From the NCBI RefSeq assembly GCF_014764385.1, contig NZ_CP061714.1:2480001-2544000 (forward strand): a stretch of DNA of 64,000 bases, read 5' to 3'. The DNA comes from Luteimonas sp. MC1825 (GTDB lineage: Bacteria > Pseudomonadota > Gammaproteobacteria > Xanthomonadales > Xanthomonadaceae). Every line of letters starts with the position of its first letter. Positions within the stretch are counted from its first letter, which is position 1. Positions 41,782 to 49,770 of this stretch are shown in pieces. The notes under the pieces were generated by a model, which saw only the letters and a program-made list of their open reading frames with translations, ran no database searches and was not told the origin of the DNA. The position numbers were made by a program, and so were the translations under genes.

Positions 41782-43157
41782 GTTCCACGCCGACCCACGC
41801 GCCTGCCGACGCCACGTCCGCCGCACAGCCGCTGCACCTCGTCGACCGCGACGGGCTCGCCACCTGGCGTGCCGCGCAGCCGGCTGCCGTCGGTGCCTGG
41901 CTGGATGCCAACCGGTTCGATGCCGCCCCTGGCAGCCACCTGCTGCTGCCCGCCGGCGACGCCCGCACCGCCAGCGCCGTGCTCGGCATCGGTGACCGCC
42001 TCGACCCCGCCAGCTACGCGCACGCGCCGATGGCGCTGCCCGGCGGCGACTGGGTGCCGGCGGCCGCCCTCGACGACGCTGCACTGCACGCCCTGCAGCT
42101 CGGCTGGGGCCTCGGCAGCTACGGCTTCGACCGCTACAAGGCGCGCGCGCGCGCGCCGGCGCGGCTGGTGCTGGCGCAGCCCGATGCCGAAGCCCGCGAC
42201 ATCCTCGCCGCCTGCGTGCGCGTGCGCGACCTGGTGAACACGCCGACGCAGGACATGGGACCGGAGCAGCTCGAGGACATCGCGCGCGGCATGGCCGAGG
42301 TGCACGGGGCGGCGTTCGAGGCGATCACCGGCGACGACCTGCTGGCCCGGAACTTCCCGGCAATCCACGCCGTCGGCCGCGCTTCGCACCGCGCGCCGCG
42401 CCTGCTGGCGCTGCGCTGGGGCGACGCGTCGCACCCGCACGTGGCGATCGTCGGCAAGGGCGTGTGCTTCGACACCGGCGGCCTGGACATCAAGCCCGCC
42501 GATGGCATGCGCAACATGAAGAAGGACATGGGCGGCGCCGCGCACGCGCTCGCGCTGGCCGAACTGGTGATGGCGCGCAGGCTGCCGCTGCGCATCACCC
42601 TGCTGGTGCCGGCGGTGGAGAACGCGATCGGCCCGGACGCGTTCCGCCCTGGCGAGGTGATTGCCACCCGCACCGGGGTGAGCGTCGAGATCGACAACAC
42701 CGACGCCGAGGGCCGCGTGATCCTGGGCGATGCGCTGGCCTATGCCGGCGAACAGGCGCCCGACCTGATCCTCGACTTCGCCACCCTCACCGGTGCCGCG
42801 CGCATCGCGCTCGGCCCGGACCTGCCGGCGCTCTTCAGCAATGACGACGCGCTGGCGCAGGCCTGGCTCGACGCCGGCATGCAGGTCCGCGACCCGCTGT
42901 GGCGCATGCCGCTGTGGCGCCCCTACCTGCGCTACCTGACCAGCAAGGTCGCGGACATGGCCAACGCCGGCTCGAAGATGGCCGGCAGCGTGACCGCGGC
43001 GCTGTACCTGGAGCGCTTCGTGCCCAAGGACATGCCGTGGGCACACCTCGACACCTACGCCTGGAACGACAGCGACCGCCCCGGTCGCCCGGCGGGCGGC
43101 GAGGCGCTCGGGCTGCGCGCCGCCTACGCGATGCTCAAGGCACGCGCCGCCGGCTGA
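41778..43157 (+). CDS. Leucyl aminopeptidase family protein (M17)
   Basis: A 459-residue cytosolic metallo-aminopeptidase. The C-terminal catalytic domain shows GKGVCFDTGGLDIKPADGMRNMKKDMGG (cited in pieces: FDTGGLDIKP and MKKDMGGAA), VPAVENAIGPDAFRPGE in part, and the M17 signature NTDAEGRVILGDAL. The zinc-binding Lys, Asp and Glu residues are all present. The N-terminal domain is short and divergent, more like PepB-type enzymes than PepA. It is coupled to the HAD gene upstream, and the downstream 370 bases hold only the repeat pair. Confidence 0.93.
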   Translation: MSSTPTHAPADATSAAQPLHLVDRDGLATWRAAQPAAVGAWLDANRFDAAPGSHLLLPAGDARTASAVLGIGDRLDPASYAHAPMALPGGDWVPAAALDDAALHALQLGWGLGSYGFDRYKARARAPARLVLAQPDAEARDILAACVRVRDLVNTPTQDMGPEQLEDIARGMAEVHGAAFEAITGDDLLARNFPAIHAVGRASHRAPRLLALRWGDASHPHVAIVGKGVCFDTGGLDIKPADGMRNMKKDMGGAAHALALAELVMARRLPLRITLLVPAVENAIGPDAFRPGEVIATRTGVSVEIDNTDAEGRVILGDALAYAGEQAPDLILDFATLTGAARIALGPDLPALFSNDDALAQAWLDAGMQVRDPLWRMPLWRPYLRYLTSKVADMANAGSKMAGSVTAALYLERFVPKDMPWAHLDTYAWNDSDRPGRPAGGEALGLRAAYAMLKARAAG

Positions 43158-43198
43158 GGTCCGATTCTCGGGGCCCGTGTGGACGTGGCCCGGAGGCC

Positions 43199-43291
43199 GT
43201 GGCCGTGAGGCCTTCGCGGCTCATGTCCCCCGGCATCCGCCTCGCGGCGGATGCCTCCTCCTTGACTTCCCCGCGAAGGCCTCACGGCCAC
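43199..43291 (-). repeat. Structured intergenic repeat, copy 4 (A-type arms)
   Basis: A 93-bp copy with perfect 21-base arms (left GTGGCCGTGAGGCC then TTCGCGG). The inner hairpin is GGCATCCGCC around GCGA, a GNRA tetraloop. Just outside it, a 14-base near-duplicate of the left arm (GTGGCCCGGAGGCC, 43185-43198) suggests arm duplication. It begins 41 bases after the aminopeptidase stop. Confidence 0.85.
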
Positions 43292-43398
43292 TTCGGGGCG
43301 CGGTCGCGGCGGGGGGGCCGACAGAGCAGAGCAGAACAGAGCAGAGCCAGGCACAAGATCGCGAGGTGTGCCTCTCCAACCCCGCGTGCTGCGACGTA
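43292..43398. other. Spacer between repeat copies 4 and 5
   Basis: The 107 bases between the two elements contain an ACAGAGCAGAGC-like direct repeat (two units, about 43320-43352) and the A-type flank CACTTCGGGG-derived start. No open frame with support, no promoter that I can defend. Confidence 0.4.
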
Positions 43399-43494
43399 CC
43401 GGGTGCCAATGCCCTTGAGGGCGAAGTCAAGGAGGAGGCGATGGCCGCAGGCCATTGCCGGGGGACATGAGTCCTCAAGGGCATTGGTACCCGG
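43399..43494 (+). repeat. Structured intergenic repeat, copy 5 (B-type arms)
   Basis: A 96-bp element facing copy 4, 107 bases away. The left arm is identical to that of copy 2; the right arm differs at one base, giving a G-U pair. The inner hairpin is longer than in copy 2 (GCGATGGCC with GGCCATTGC, GCA loop, one G-U pair), so paired bases have changed while pairing is kept. The spacer holds short direct repeats (ACAGAGCAGAGC-like) and no gene. The end lies 33 bases past the regulator gene's stop. Confidence 0.85.
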
Positions 43495-43527
43495 CGCAAG
43501 CGCCCGGCCCCACACCGGCGCAGCGCG

Positions 43528-44130
43528 CTACAGCCAGCCCTTCTGCCGCGCGAGGCGGTACGCCTCGATGCGGTTGCCGACGCCGAGCTTGCCGATCGCC
43601 TCCGACAGGTAGTTGCGCACCGTGCCGTGCGACAGGCCGAGCGTGGCGGCGATCTCGGACGCCGCCTGGCCCTCGCCGGCCAGGCGCAGCACCTGGCGCT
43701 CGCGTTCGTTGAGCGGGTCGGCCTCCGACCAGGCCTCGAGCGCCAGCTGCGGGTCGATCGCGCGGCCACCGGCGTGCACCCGGCGCAGCGCCTCGGCCAG
43801 CCGCTCGATCGGCGCGTCCTTCAACAGGTAGCCGTGCACGCCGGCATCCAGCGCGCGGCGCAGGTAGCCGGCGCGGGCGAAGGTGGTGACGATGACGACC
43901 CTCGTCGCCAGCCCGTGGCGCTGGATGCGCTGCGCGAGTTCCAGGCCGGTAAGGCCGGGCATCTCGATGTCGGTGACCAGGAGATCCGGGGATGTGCGCT
44001 GCAGGTCGCGCCAGGCGGCCTCGCCGTCCGCCGCCACCGCCACCACCTCGATGTCGTCCTCCATCGCCAGCAGCGCCGCAAGCGCGCCGCGCAGCAGGGC
44101 CTGGTCCTCGGCAAGCGCGATGCGGATCAT
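43528..44130 (-). CDS. NarL/DesR-like response regulator
   Basis: A 200-residue regulator with a receiver domain (acidic ED at 8-9, phosphoacceptor Asp54 in LVTDIEMPGL, Lys in LLKDAPIE) and a LuxR-type helix-turn-helix (LNERERQVLRLAGEGQAASEIAATLGLSHGTVRNYLS, cited as LNERERQVL and GLSHGTVRNYL). Its start overlaps the kinase stop as ATGA. DesKR/LiaRS-like pairs usually control an ABC exporter encoded beside them; here only a wrecked exporter remains (47312-47619). It may now act on the divergent MacAB-like operon, which is inference. Confidence 0.92.
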   Translation of the reverse strand: MIRIALAEDQALLRGALAALLAMEDDIEVVAVAADGEAAWRDLQRTSPDLLVTDIEMPGLTGLELAQRIQRHGLATRVVIVTTFARAGYLRRALDAGVHGYLLKDAPIERLAEALRRVHAGGRAIDPQLALEAWSEADPLNERERQVLRLAGEGQAASEIAATLGLSHGTVRNYLSEAIGKLGVGNRIEAYRLARQKGWL

Positions 44131-45395
44131 GCGCCGCCACCCGTGGCGGGGCGCAGGCCGGCGTCGGCAATGCCATCAGGGTGGTCGTGGTCGGGGCCGT
44201 GCTCGTTGTCGCCGGCAGGCTGCGCCGGGAGCGGCAGCCAGGCCTCCACCAGCGTGCCGTGCCCGCCTGCCGGGCCGATCTCCAGGCGTCCGCCGAGCAC
44301 CTCGACGCGCTCGCGCATGCCACCCACGCCGTTGCCGGGCACGATCGCGCCGCCGCGACCGTCGTCGCGGATGCGCAGCGCGATGCCGTCGTCGGTGGCG
44401 CGCATGCTGATCTCCGCGCTTTGCGCGCGCGCGTGGCGCTGGATGTTGGTCACCGCTTCGCGCAGCACCAGCGCCAGCGTGTTCTCCACGCGCGGCGGCA
44501 GCGCACCGCCGGCCAGTCCCCTTTCATCCCAGTCGTGGCGCAGCGCCACGCCGTCGCACTCGAGCAGCAGCCTGGCCGAGGCCAGTTCGGCGGCGATGCC
44601 CGCCGCGCGGATGCCGCTGACCGCCGAACGCACCTGCGCCAGCGCGTCGCGTGCGACGCGGCTCACCGCATCGATCTCCGCGCGCGCCGCCGCCGGGTCG
44701 CGCTCCACCAGGCGCGCCGCCAGGTCCGACTTCAACGCCACCAGCGACAGCGTGTGACCGAGCAGGTCGTGCAGGTCGCGGCCGATGCGCTCGCGCTCGG
44801 CGAGCGCGGCCAGGCGGCGCACTTCGTCGTGCGACAGCCTGAGTGCGGCATCGGTGGCGTGGTTGGCGTGTTCGACATGCACCACGGTGCCGACGATCAG
44901 CGCCACCAGCGGCAGCCACACCACCGCCTGCCACGGATACCCGAGCCACAGCGCGAAGCCGACGAACGCGGCATTGAGCACGGCCAGCAGCAGCAAGTAG
45001 CGGAGCAGCGAACGCGCGCGCTGGCTGCGCAACATGACGCAGCCGAACACGAAATAGCTCATGCCCGACGCGTACCAGGGCAGCAGCAGCGTCGCGAGCG
45101 CAATCATCGCCATCGCGGGTCGCCAGGCCTGGCGCTCCGGGCGCAGCAGCACCAGCGCGTACAGCAGCACGAACAGCGGGTAGGAGAGCAGCGTCAGCAG
45201 CACCCAGCGCGCGCTGTAGCCGTCCGGCGTGAACAGCGGCGTGGTGAACACCCACGCCGACCACATCAGGTGCACCCATTCGGTCCAGGCCGAACGGCCC
45301 TGCCGCCGCGCCGTCGCCAGCGCCGAATCGGGCGCCGGCCGCAACCAGGCGCGCCAACCGGGCAATTTCGCGTTGGGCGCGCCTGCATGATCCAT
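44127..45395 (-). CDS. DesK-like sensor histidine kinase
   Basis: A 422-residue HisKA_3-type kinase. Four to five membrane helices cover about 38-175 with little periplasmic sequence, as in intramembrane-sensing kinases. The phosphorylated His209 lies in RIGRDLHDLLGHTLS, and the ATPase domain has REAVTNIQRHA, DDGRGG and GVGGMRERV. These fit sensors of envelope stress or membrane state. ATG 45395 is chosen (MDHAGAPNAK); a GTG at 45413 is alternative. Coupled to the regulator gene, and 18 bases after the amidohydrolase stop on the same strand. Confidence 0.9.
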   Translation of the reverse strand: MDHAGAPNAKLPGWRAWLRPAPDSALATARRQGRSAWTEWVHLMWSAWVFTTPLFTPDGYSARWVLLTLLSYPLFVLLYALVLLRPERQAWRPAMAMIALATLLLPWYASGMSYFVFGCVMLRSQRARSLLRYLLLLAVLNAAFVGFALWLGYPWQAVVWLPLVALIVGTVVHVEHANHATDAALRLSHDEVRRLAALAERERIGRDLHDLLGHTLSLVALKSDLAARLVERDPAAARAEIDAVSRVARDALAQVRSAVSGIRAAGIAAELASARLLLECDGVALRHDWDERGLAGGALPPRVENTLALVLREAVTNIQRHARAQSAEISMRATDDGIALRIRDDGRGGAIVPGNGVGGMRERVEVLGGRLEIGPAGGHGTLVEAWLPLPAQPAGDNEHGPDHDHPDGIADAGLRPATGGGA

Positions 45396-45413
45396 GGCGC
45401 GATGATGCGCCAC

Positions 45414-47267
45414 TCAGCGCAGCTCGACCTGGTCGATGTACAGCTCGAACGCACCCTGCGGCTGGCCGGCGGTGATCGCCAGCGCACGCAGCGTGGCGAC
45501 GTCGGCACCGGCAAATGCCGCCAGCGGGATCCGCACCTCGCGCCATTCCGGTCCGGCGGTGAATGCCTGCATGCTCGGCATCGCCTGCATCGACGGCCCC
45601 GAGAACAGCATCACCTGGTAGCCGCGGCCGTCACCACGTGCCTGGAACACCAGCTCGCTGCGCGCCGAGGCGTCGACCGGCTGCATCGGCTGCGCGCCGG
45701 GATGGAACATGGTGCCGGCCCAGGGGAAGGCGAAGCCGGGGCGGATCTCGCCCGCCACACGCAGCGCGCCGCGCGAACCGGCCGCGCCCTCCGCCGCCCA
45801 GGCCTGCTCCGCGATCGAGGTGCCGCCGGCCATGGCATCGGTGGTGAGCTGCCAGCCGTGGCCAAAGCGCACGCCGGTGCCGCCGTCCTCGAAGTCGGCG
45901 AGCAGCGCGCCGGCGGCGATCGCCGGCGCGGTGGCCGGCTGGTCCATGCGCGGGCGCGCGACGGCGTGGCCGTTCTTCCAGATGCCGGCAATGGCGCGCG
46001 TGGCGGCGATGTCGGCGGTGGGATCGCCATCGACCAGCAGTACGTCGGCCCGCAGTCCGGGCGCGATGCGGCCGCGGTCGTCGAGACCGAAGCGGCGCGC
46101 CGGGACCGACGTGGCCGCGGCCAGTGCTTCGACCGGCGTCAGGCCGGCGCGCACCAGCAGCGCCAGCTCGCCGTGCACGCTGGCCCCGTGCGCGGTGCCG
46201 GGATTGCCGGCGTCGGTGCCGGCAAGCACGTCCACGCCCGCGGCATGCAGCGCGGCGACGCTGCGCAGGGCGTTGTCGAATGCCGCCGGCCGCGGCGCGC
46301 CGGGGAACGTGGACTGCAGCGCGCTGCGCTGCTCCACGCCCAGCCACGGCGCCAGGCGCATGTCCGCCGCAAGCGCGCTGCCGCTGGCGTCCTGCGCGAA
46401 CCCGGCGATCACCGACAGCGTCGGCACCACGAACGCGCCACTGCGACGGGTCGCGGCGACGAAGGCCGGCGATGCGGCGGCATCATGGAACACGTGCACC
46501 AGGCCGTCCGCGCCGGATTCGACCGCATGCAGCGCATCCGCCTGCGACGACGCATGCACCACGGCGCGCCGGTCGTGCGCATGCGCCGCGGCGATCGCGG
46601 CGGCGACCTGCGCCGGGGTGATCGTCGGCAGGCGGCGCTCGGCGGAGTGGGTGCTGAAATCCTCGACGATCAGCTTGATGTAGTCCGAGCCCTCGGCGAC
46701 GCGCGCGGCGACGAAGGCCGCGGCATCGCCGTCGGCGGCAAGCGTGGGCACCGGGAAGCCGTACTGCGTGCCGTGCCCGCCCGCGGTTGTCACGGTGGCG
46801 CCGGCGGTCCACAGGTCGGACTGTGCGGTGGCATCGAGCGATTCGCGCTGCGCGCGCAGCGCCGGGATGCGGTTCCAGTCGCCGAACATGTCGAGCTCGG
46901 CGGTGACGCCGAAGCGCAGGGCGTCGCGCTGCGCCTCGCCCCAGCTGTGCGTGTGCGCGTCGATGAAGCCGGGCAGCAGGGTCCGGCCCGCGCCGTCCAC
47001 GACCCCGATGCCGGCCGGGATGGCGGCGCCGGCACCGACCGCCGCGATGCGGCCATCGCGGACGACGACGTTGGCGGCGGGCAACACCCGCTCGCCGTCG
47101 AACACGCGCACGCCGGTAATGGCGAAGGCGGCGCCCTCGCCTCCCGATGGCAATGCGGCGACGGCGACGGCGCGCTGCGTGTCCGGCGACGGACCCTGGG
47201 CCAGCACGGCACCGGCAATGGCGGCGGCGATGGCGCCCGCGGCGAGGATTTCAGGCCAGCGATTCAT
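45414..47267 (-). CDS. Exported amidohydrolase with C-terminal CIA30-like domain
   Basis: A 617-residue exported protein: signal-like N-terminus (1-23), then an amidohydrolase-superfamily domain at about 50-440 with the metal motif GFIDAHTHSW, GGHGTQYGFP, KLIVEDFS, VVHASSQ and the catalytic Asp in LAGTDAGN. At about 455-615 a beta-sandwich module (ALLADFEDGGTG, FGHGWQLTTDAMAGGTS in part, YIDQVELR) matches the CIA30 or carbohydrate-binding-like fold. Imidazolonepropionase- or prolidase-like activity is possible; the substrate is unknown. AAGGAG precedes the ATG. It sits between the ABC-exporter remnant and the two-component genes, where a functional exporter would normally connect. Confidence 0.88.
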   Translation of the reverse strand: MNRWPEILAAGAIAAAIAGAVLAQGPSPDTQRAVAVAALPSGGEGAAFAITGVRVFDGERVLPAANVVVRDGRIAAVGAGAAIPAGIGVVDGAGRTLLPGFIDAHTHSWGEAQRDALRFGVTAELDMFGDWNRIPALRAQRESLDATAQSDLWTAGATVTTAGGHGTQYGFPVPTLAADGDAAAFVAARVAEGSDYIKLIVEDFSTHSAERRLPTITPAQVAAAIAAAHAHDRRAVVHASSQADALHAVESGADGLVHVFHDAAASPAFVAATRRSGAFVVPTLSVIAGFAQDASGSALAADMRLAPWLGVEQRSALQSTFPGAPRPAAFDNALRSVAALHAAGVDVLAGTDAGNPGTAHGASVHGELALLVRAGLTPVEALAAATSVPARRFGLDDRGRIAPGLRADVLLVDGDPTADIAATRAIAGIWKNGHAVARPRMDQPATAPAIAAGALLADFEDGGTGVRFGHGWQLTTDAMAGGTSIAEQAWAAEGAAGSRGALRVAGEIRPGFAFPWAGTMFHPGAQPMQPVDASARSELVFQARGDGRGYQVMLFSGPSMQAMPSMQAFTAGPEWREVRIPLAAFAGADVATLRALAITAGQPQGAFELYIDQVELR

Positions 47268-47311
47268 GGCAACACTCCTTGGGACCAGCAGCGAAGGCAA
47301 ACGGATGGGGG

Positions 47312-47619
47312 TCAGCCATGACGCGCCAGGCGCGCCCGGGCGAGGACTAAGAAGCCGATCGTGACCACCGCCAGCACGCCCAGGTGCAGCGCCGCCGGCT
47401 GGCCGGCGTCCATGCCCACCACCTTCAGCGCGAGCTGGCCATGATGGTAGGACGGCCACACCGGTGCCAGCCGGGCCAGCGCATCCGGCAGCATCGCCAG
47501 CGGCAGCCACAGCCACCGCGGTGCAGCTCGAGGTCGACGCCATCGAGCGCGACGACCGCGCCATGGCGCCTGCGCGCGCCCTTCAGGTGGGCGAGTGGCG
47601 CGTGATCGGACGGGTACAT
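47312..47619 (-). pseudogene. Deletion remnant of an ABC exporter (ATPase start fused out of frame to permease end)
   Basis: Read on the minus strand, ATG 47619 opens a clear ABC ATPase N-terminus (LAHLKGARRRHGAVVALDGV then DLELHRG). It stops matching at about 47515, exactly before the Walker A region that should follow. In another frame the sequence then reads as the C-terminus of an ABC-2 permease (WLPLAMLPDALARLAPVWPS in part, LKVVGMDAGQPAALHLGVLA in part, VLARARLARHG) ending at a TGA at 47312. The 308-base remnant is therefore one internal deletion spanning most of two genes. An ATPase-permease-kinase-regulator order is the normal partner of a DesKR-type system. The remaining 47268-47311 and 47620-47782 hold no other gene. 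Confidence 0.8.
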
Positions 47620-47699
47620 GCTGGGACCCTCGGCGAATGGACGACGCCATGTTGGTCGCCGTGCGCACCGGCCGGCAGTCGCGGCGGTCAGGCATCGCG

Positions 47700-47715
47700 G
47701 GTGACAGGCGTCACC
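47700..47715. promoter_or_regulatory. Palindrome GGTGAC-AGGC-GTCACC, candidate operator
   Basis: A perfect 6-bp inverted repeat with a four-base spacer, midway between the ABC remnant (minus) and the MacAB-like operon (plus). A NarL-type regulator such as the one at 43528 could bind a site of this shape. No other copy was noticed in the window. Confidence 0.4.
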
Positions 47716-47782
47716 TGACACCGCATCCTGCGGCGGACACACTCGGTCACACTCCGCAGCGTCCCTCCGTCCAGATGACCAT

Positions 47783-49021
47783 ATGAACACCAACGCCGAC
47801 CTGCTCAGGGAATTGAGGATCGACCGCAAGGCTCCGCCGCCGCCATCGCGGCGCGGGCTGTGGATCGGCATCGCCATCGCCATCGTGCTGCTGCTGGTCG
47901 CCGGCGCGGCATGGGCACTGCTGGCCCGCGACCGCGGCGTCGAGGTGCAGACCGCGCCGGTGGTCGCCTCCTCGGGCGGCGGCGGCGGCGCCGCGTCGGT
48001 GCTCGACGCCAGCGGCTACGTGGTGGCGCGGCGCATGGCGACGGTGTCGTCGAAGATCACCGGCCGCGTGCGCGAGGTACTGATCGAGGAAGGCCAGCGC
48101 GTCGAGGAAGGCCAGGTCATGGCGACCCTCGACCCGATCGATGCCGACGCACAGCGCGACCTCGCGCAGGCCCAGCTCGGTGCCACCCGCAGCCAGGCCG
48201 ACGGCATCCGCGCGCAGCTGGTCGAAGCCGAGGCCAACGCCCGGCGGCTGTCGTCGCTGGTGCAGCAGCAGCTGGTGTCGCGCGCGCAGCACGAACAGGC
48301 GATCGCTGCGCGCGACGCGCTGCGCGCGCAGCTCGCCACCGCGCAGCGCAATGCCCAGGTCGCCAGCCAGCAGCTGCGCATCAGCGGCATCGGCGTCGAC
48401 AACACCGTGGTGCGCGCGCCATTCGCCGGCGTGGTGATCGCCAAGGCCGCGCAGCCCGGCGAGATCGTGTCGCCGCTGTCGGCCGGCGGCGGCTTCACCC
48501 GCACCGGCATCGGCACCATCGTCGACATGGACTCGCTCGAGGTCGAGGTCGACGTCGGCGAGGCCTACATCGGCCGCGTGCAGCCGAAGATGCCGGTCGA
48601 GGCCACGCTCAACGCCTATCCCGACTGGAAGATCCCGGCCGAGGTGATCGCGATCATCCCCACCGCCGACCGGGGCAAGGCCACGGTCAAGGTGCGCGTG
48701 GCGCTGAAGGACAAGGATCCGCGGATCGTGCCGGACATGGGCGTGACCGTGAGCTTCCTGGAGCGCGCCCCCGAAGCGGCCGCCGACCAGCCGCGCGGCG
48801 TGCGCGTGCCGGCCGCGGCGGTCGCGTCGCGCGACGGCGGCGATGTCGCCTTCGTGGTCGCCGCCGACGACCGCGCCGAACTGCGCGGCATCCGGACCAC
48901 TGCGGGTGGCAGCGGCGGCGACCGCCAGGTGCTGTCCGGGCTCGCGCCCGGCGAGACCGTCGTGCTCGATCCGCCCGATGACCTGCGCGACGGTGACCGG
49001 CTGCGCATCGCCACCGATTGA
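47783..49021 (+). CDS. Periplasmic adaptor of a MacAB-like efflux system (HlyD/MacA type)
   Basis: A 412-residue membrane-fusion protein. A membrane anchor lies at about 25-47; the lipoyl halves (ASGYVVARRMATVSSKITGR in part and VRAPFAGVVIAKAAQPGEIV in part) flank a long coiled-coil hairpin (about 115-205), then beta-barrel and membrane-proximal domains. It would link the inner-membrane MacB-type pump to an outer-membrane channel of TolC type, which is not encoded here. It is first of a five-gene operon. Confidence 0.92.
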   Translation: MNTNADLLRELRIDRKAPPPPSRRGLWIGIAIAIVLLLVAGAAWALLARDRGVEVQTAPVVASSGGGGGAASVLDASGYVVARRMATVSSKITGRVREVLIEEGQRVEEGQVMATLDPIDADAQRDLAQAQLGATRSQADGIRAQLVEAEANARRLSSLVQQQLVSRAQHEQAIAARDALRAQLATAQRNAQVASQQLRISGIGVDNTVVRAPFAGVVIAKAAQPGEIVSPLSAGGGFTRTGIGTIVDMDSLEVEVDVGEAYIGRVQPKMPVEATLNAYPDWKIPAEVIAIIPTADRGKATVKVRVALKDKDPRIVPDMGVTVSFLERAPEAAADQPRGVRVPAAAVASRDGGDVAFVVAADDRAELRGIRTTAGGSGGDRQVLSGLAPGETVVLDPPDDLRDGDRLRIATD

Positions 49022-49056
49022 CCGCGACACCCTTGCAACCAACACGAGGCATGGCC

Positions 49057-49749
49057 ATGACCACCCTGGTATCGATCCGCAACCTGACCAAGTCCTACCA
49101 GCGCGGCCCGGAGAAGGTCGAGGTGCTGCACGGCCTGGACCTGGACATCGCCGCGGGCGATTTCGTCGCGCTCATGGGGCCGTCCGGCTCCGGCAAGACC
49201 ACGCTGCTCAACCTCATCGGCGGACTGGATGCGCCCACCGGCGGCGAGATCGAGATCGACGGCCAGCGGATCGACAGCATGGGCGCTGGGCAGCTGGCGA
49301 GCTGGCGCAGCCGCAACGTCGGCTACGTGTTCCAGTTCTACAACCTGATGCCGGCGCTTACCGCGCAGAAGAACGTCGAGCTGCCGCTGCTGCTGACGAA
49401 ACTCGGCGCAGCACAGCGCAAGCGCAACGCGCAGATCGCGCTGCAGCTGGTGGGCCTGTCCGACCGCACCACGCACAAGCCGGCGGAACTCTCCGGCGGC
49501 CAGCAGCAGCGCGTGGCGATCGCGCGCGCGATCGTGTCCGACCCGACGATCCTGATCTGCGACGAGCCCACCGGCGACCTCGACCGGCAGTCCGCGGAGG
49601 ACATCCTCAGCCTGTTGCAGGAACTCAACCGCACGCACGGCAAGACCATCGTCATGGTGACCCACGACCCCAAGGCCGCCGAGTACGCCAGCCACACCCT
49701 GCATCTCGACAAGGGCAGCCTGGTCGAGCAGCAGCACCACGCGGCCTGA
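49057..49749 (+). CDS. ABC transporter ATPase, MacB/LolD type
   Basis: A 230-residue ATPase subunit. Walker A GPSGSGKTT, Q loop FQFYNLMPAL, signature LSGGQQQRVAIARA, Walker B ILICDEPTGDLD and the switch His of VTHDP are all complete. I start at ATG 49057 (MTTLVSIRNLTKSY), since GAGG lies seven bases upstream; ATG 49051 and a TTG at 49018 are alternatives. With the two permeases after it, it would power tripartite export or lipoprotein/peptide transfer. Confidence 0.94.
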   Translation: MTTLVSIRNLTKSYQRGPEKVEVLHGLDLDIAAGDFVALMGPSGSGKTTLLNLIGGLDAPTGGEIEIDGQRIDSMGAGQLASWRSRNVGYVFQFYNLMPALTAQKNVELPLLLTKLGAAQRKRNAQIALQLVGLSDRTTHKPAELSGGQQQRVAIARAIVSDPTILICDEPTGDLDRQSAEDILSLLQELNRTHGKTIVMVTHDPKAAEYASHTLHLDKGSLVEQQHHAA

Positions 49750-49770
49750 CGCAGCACCGAGGACGCCGAC

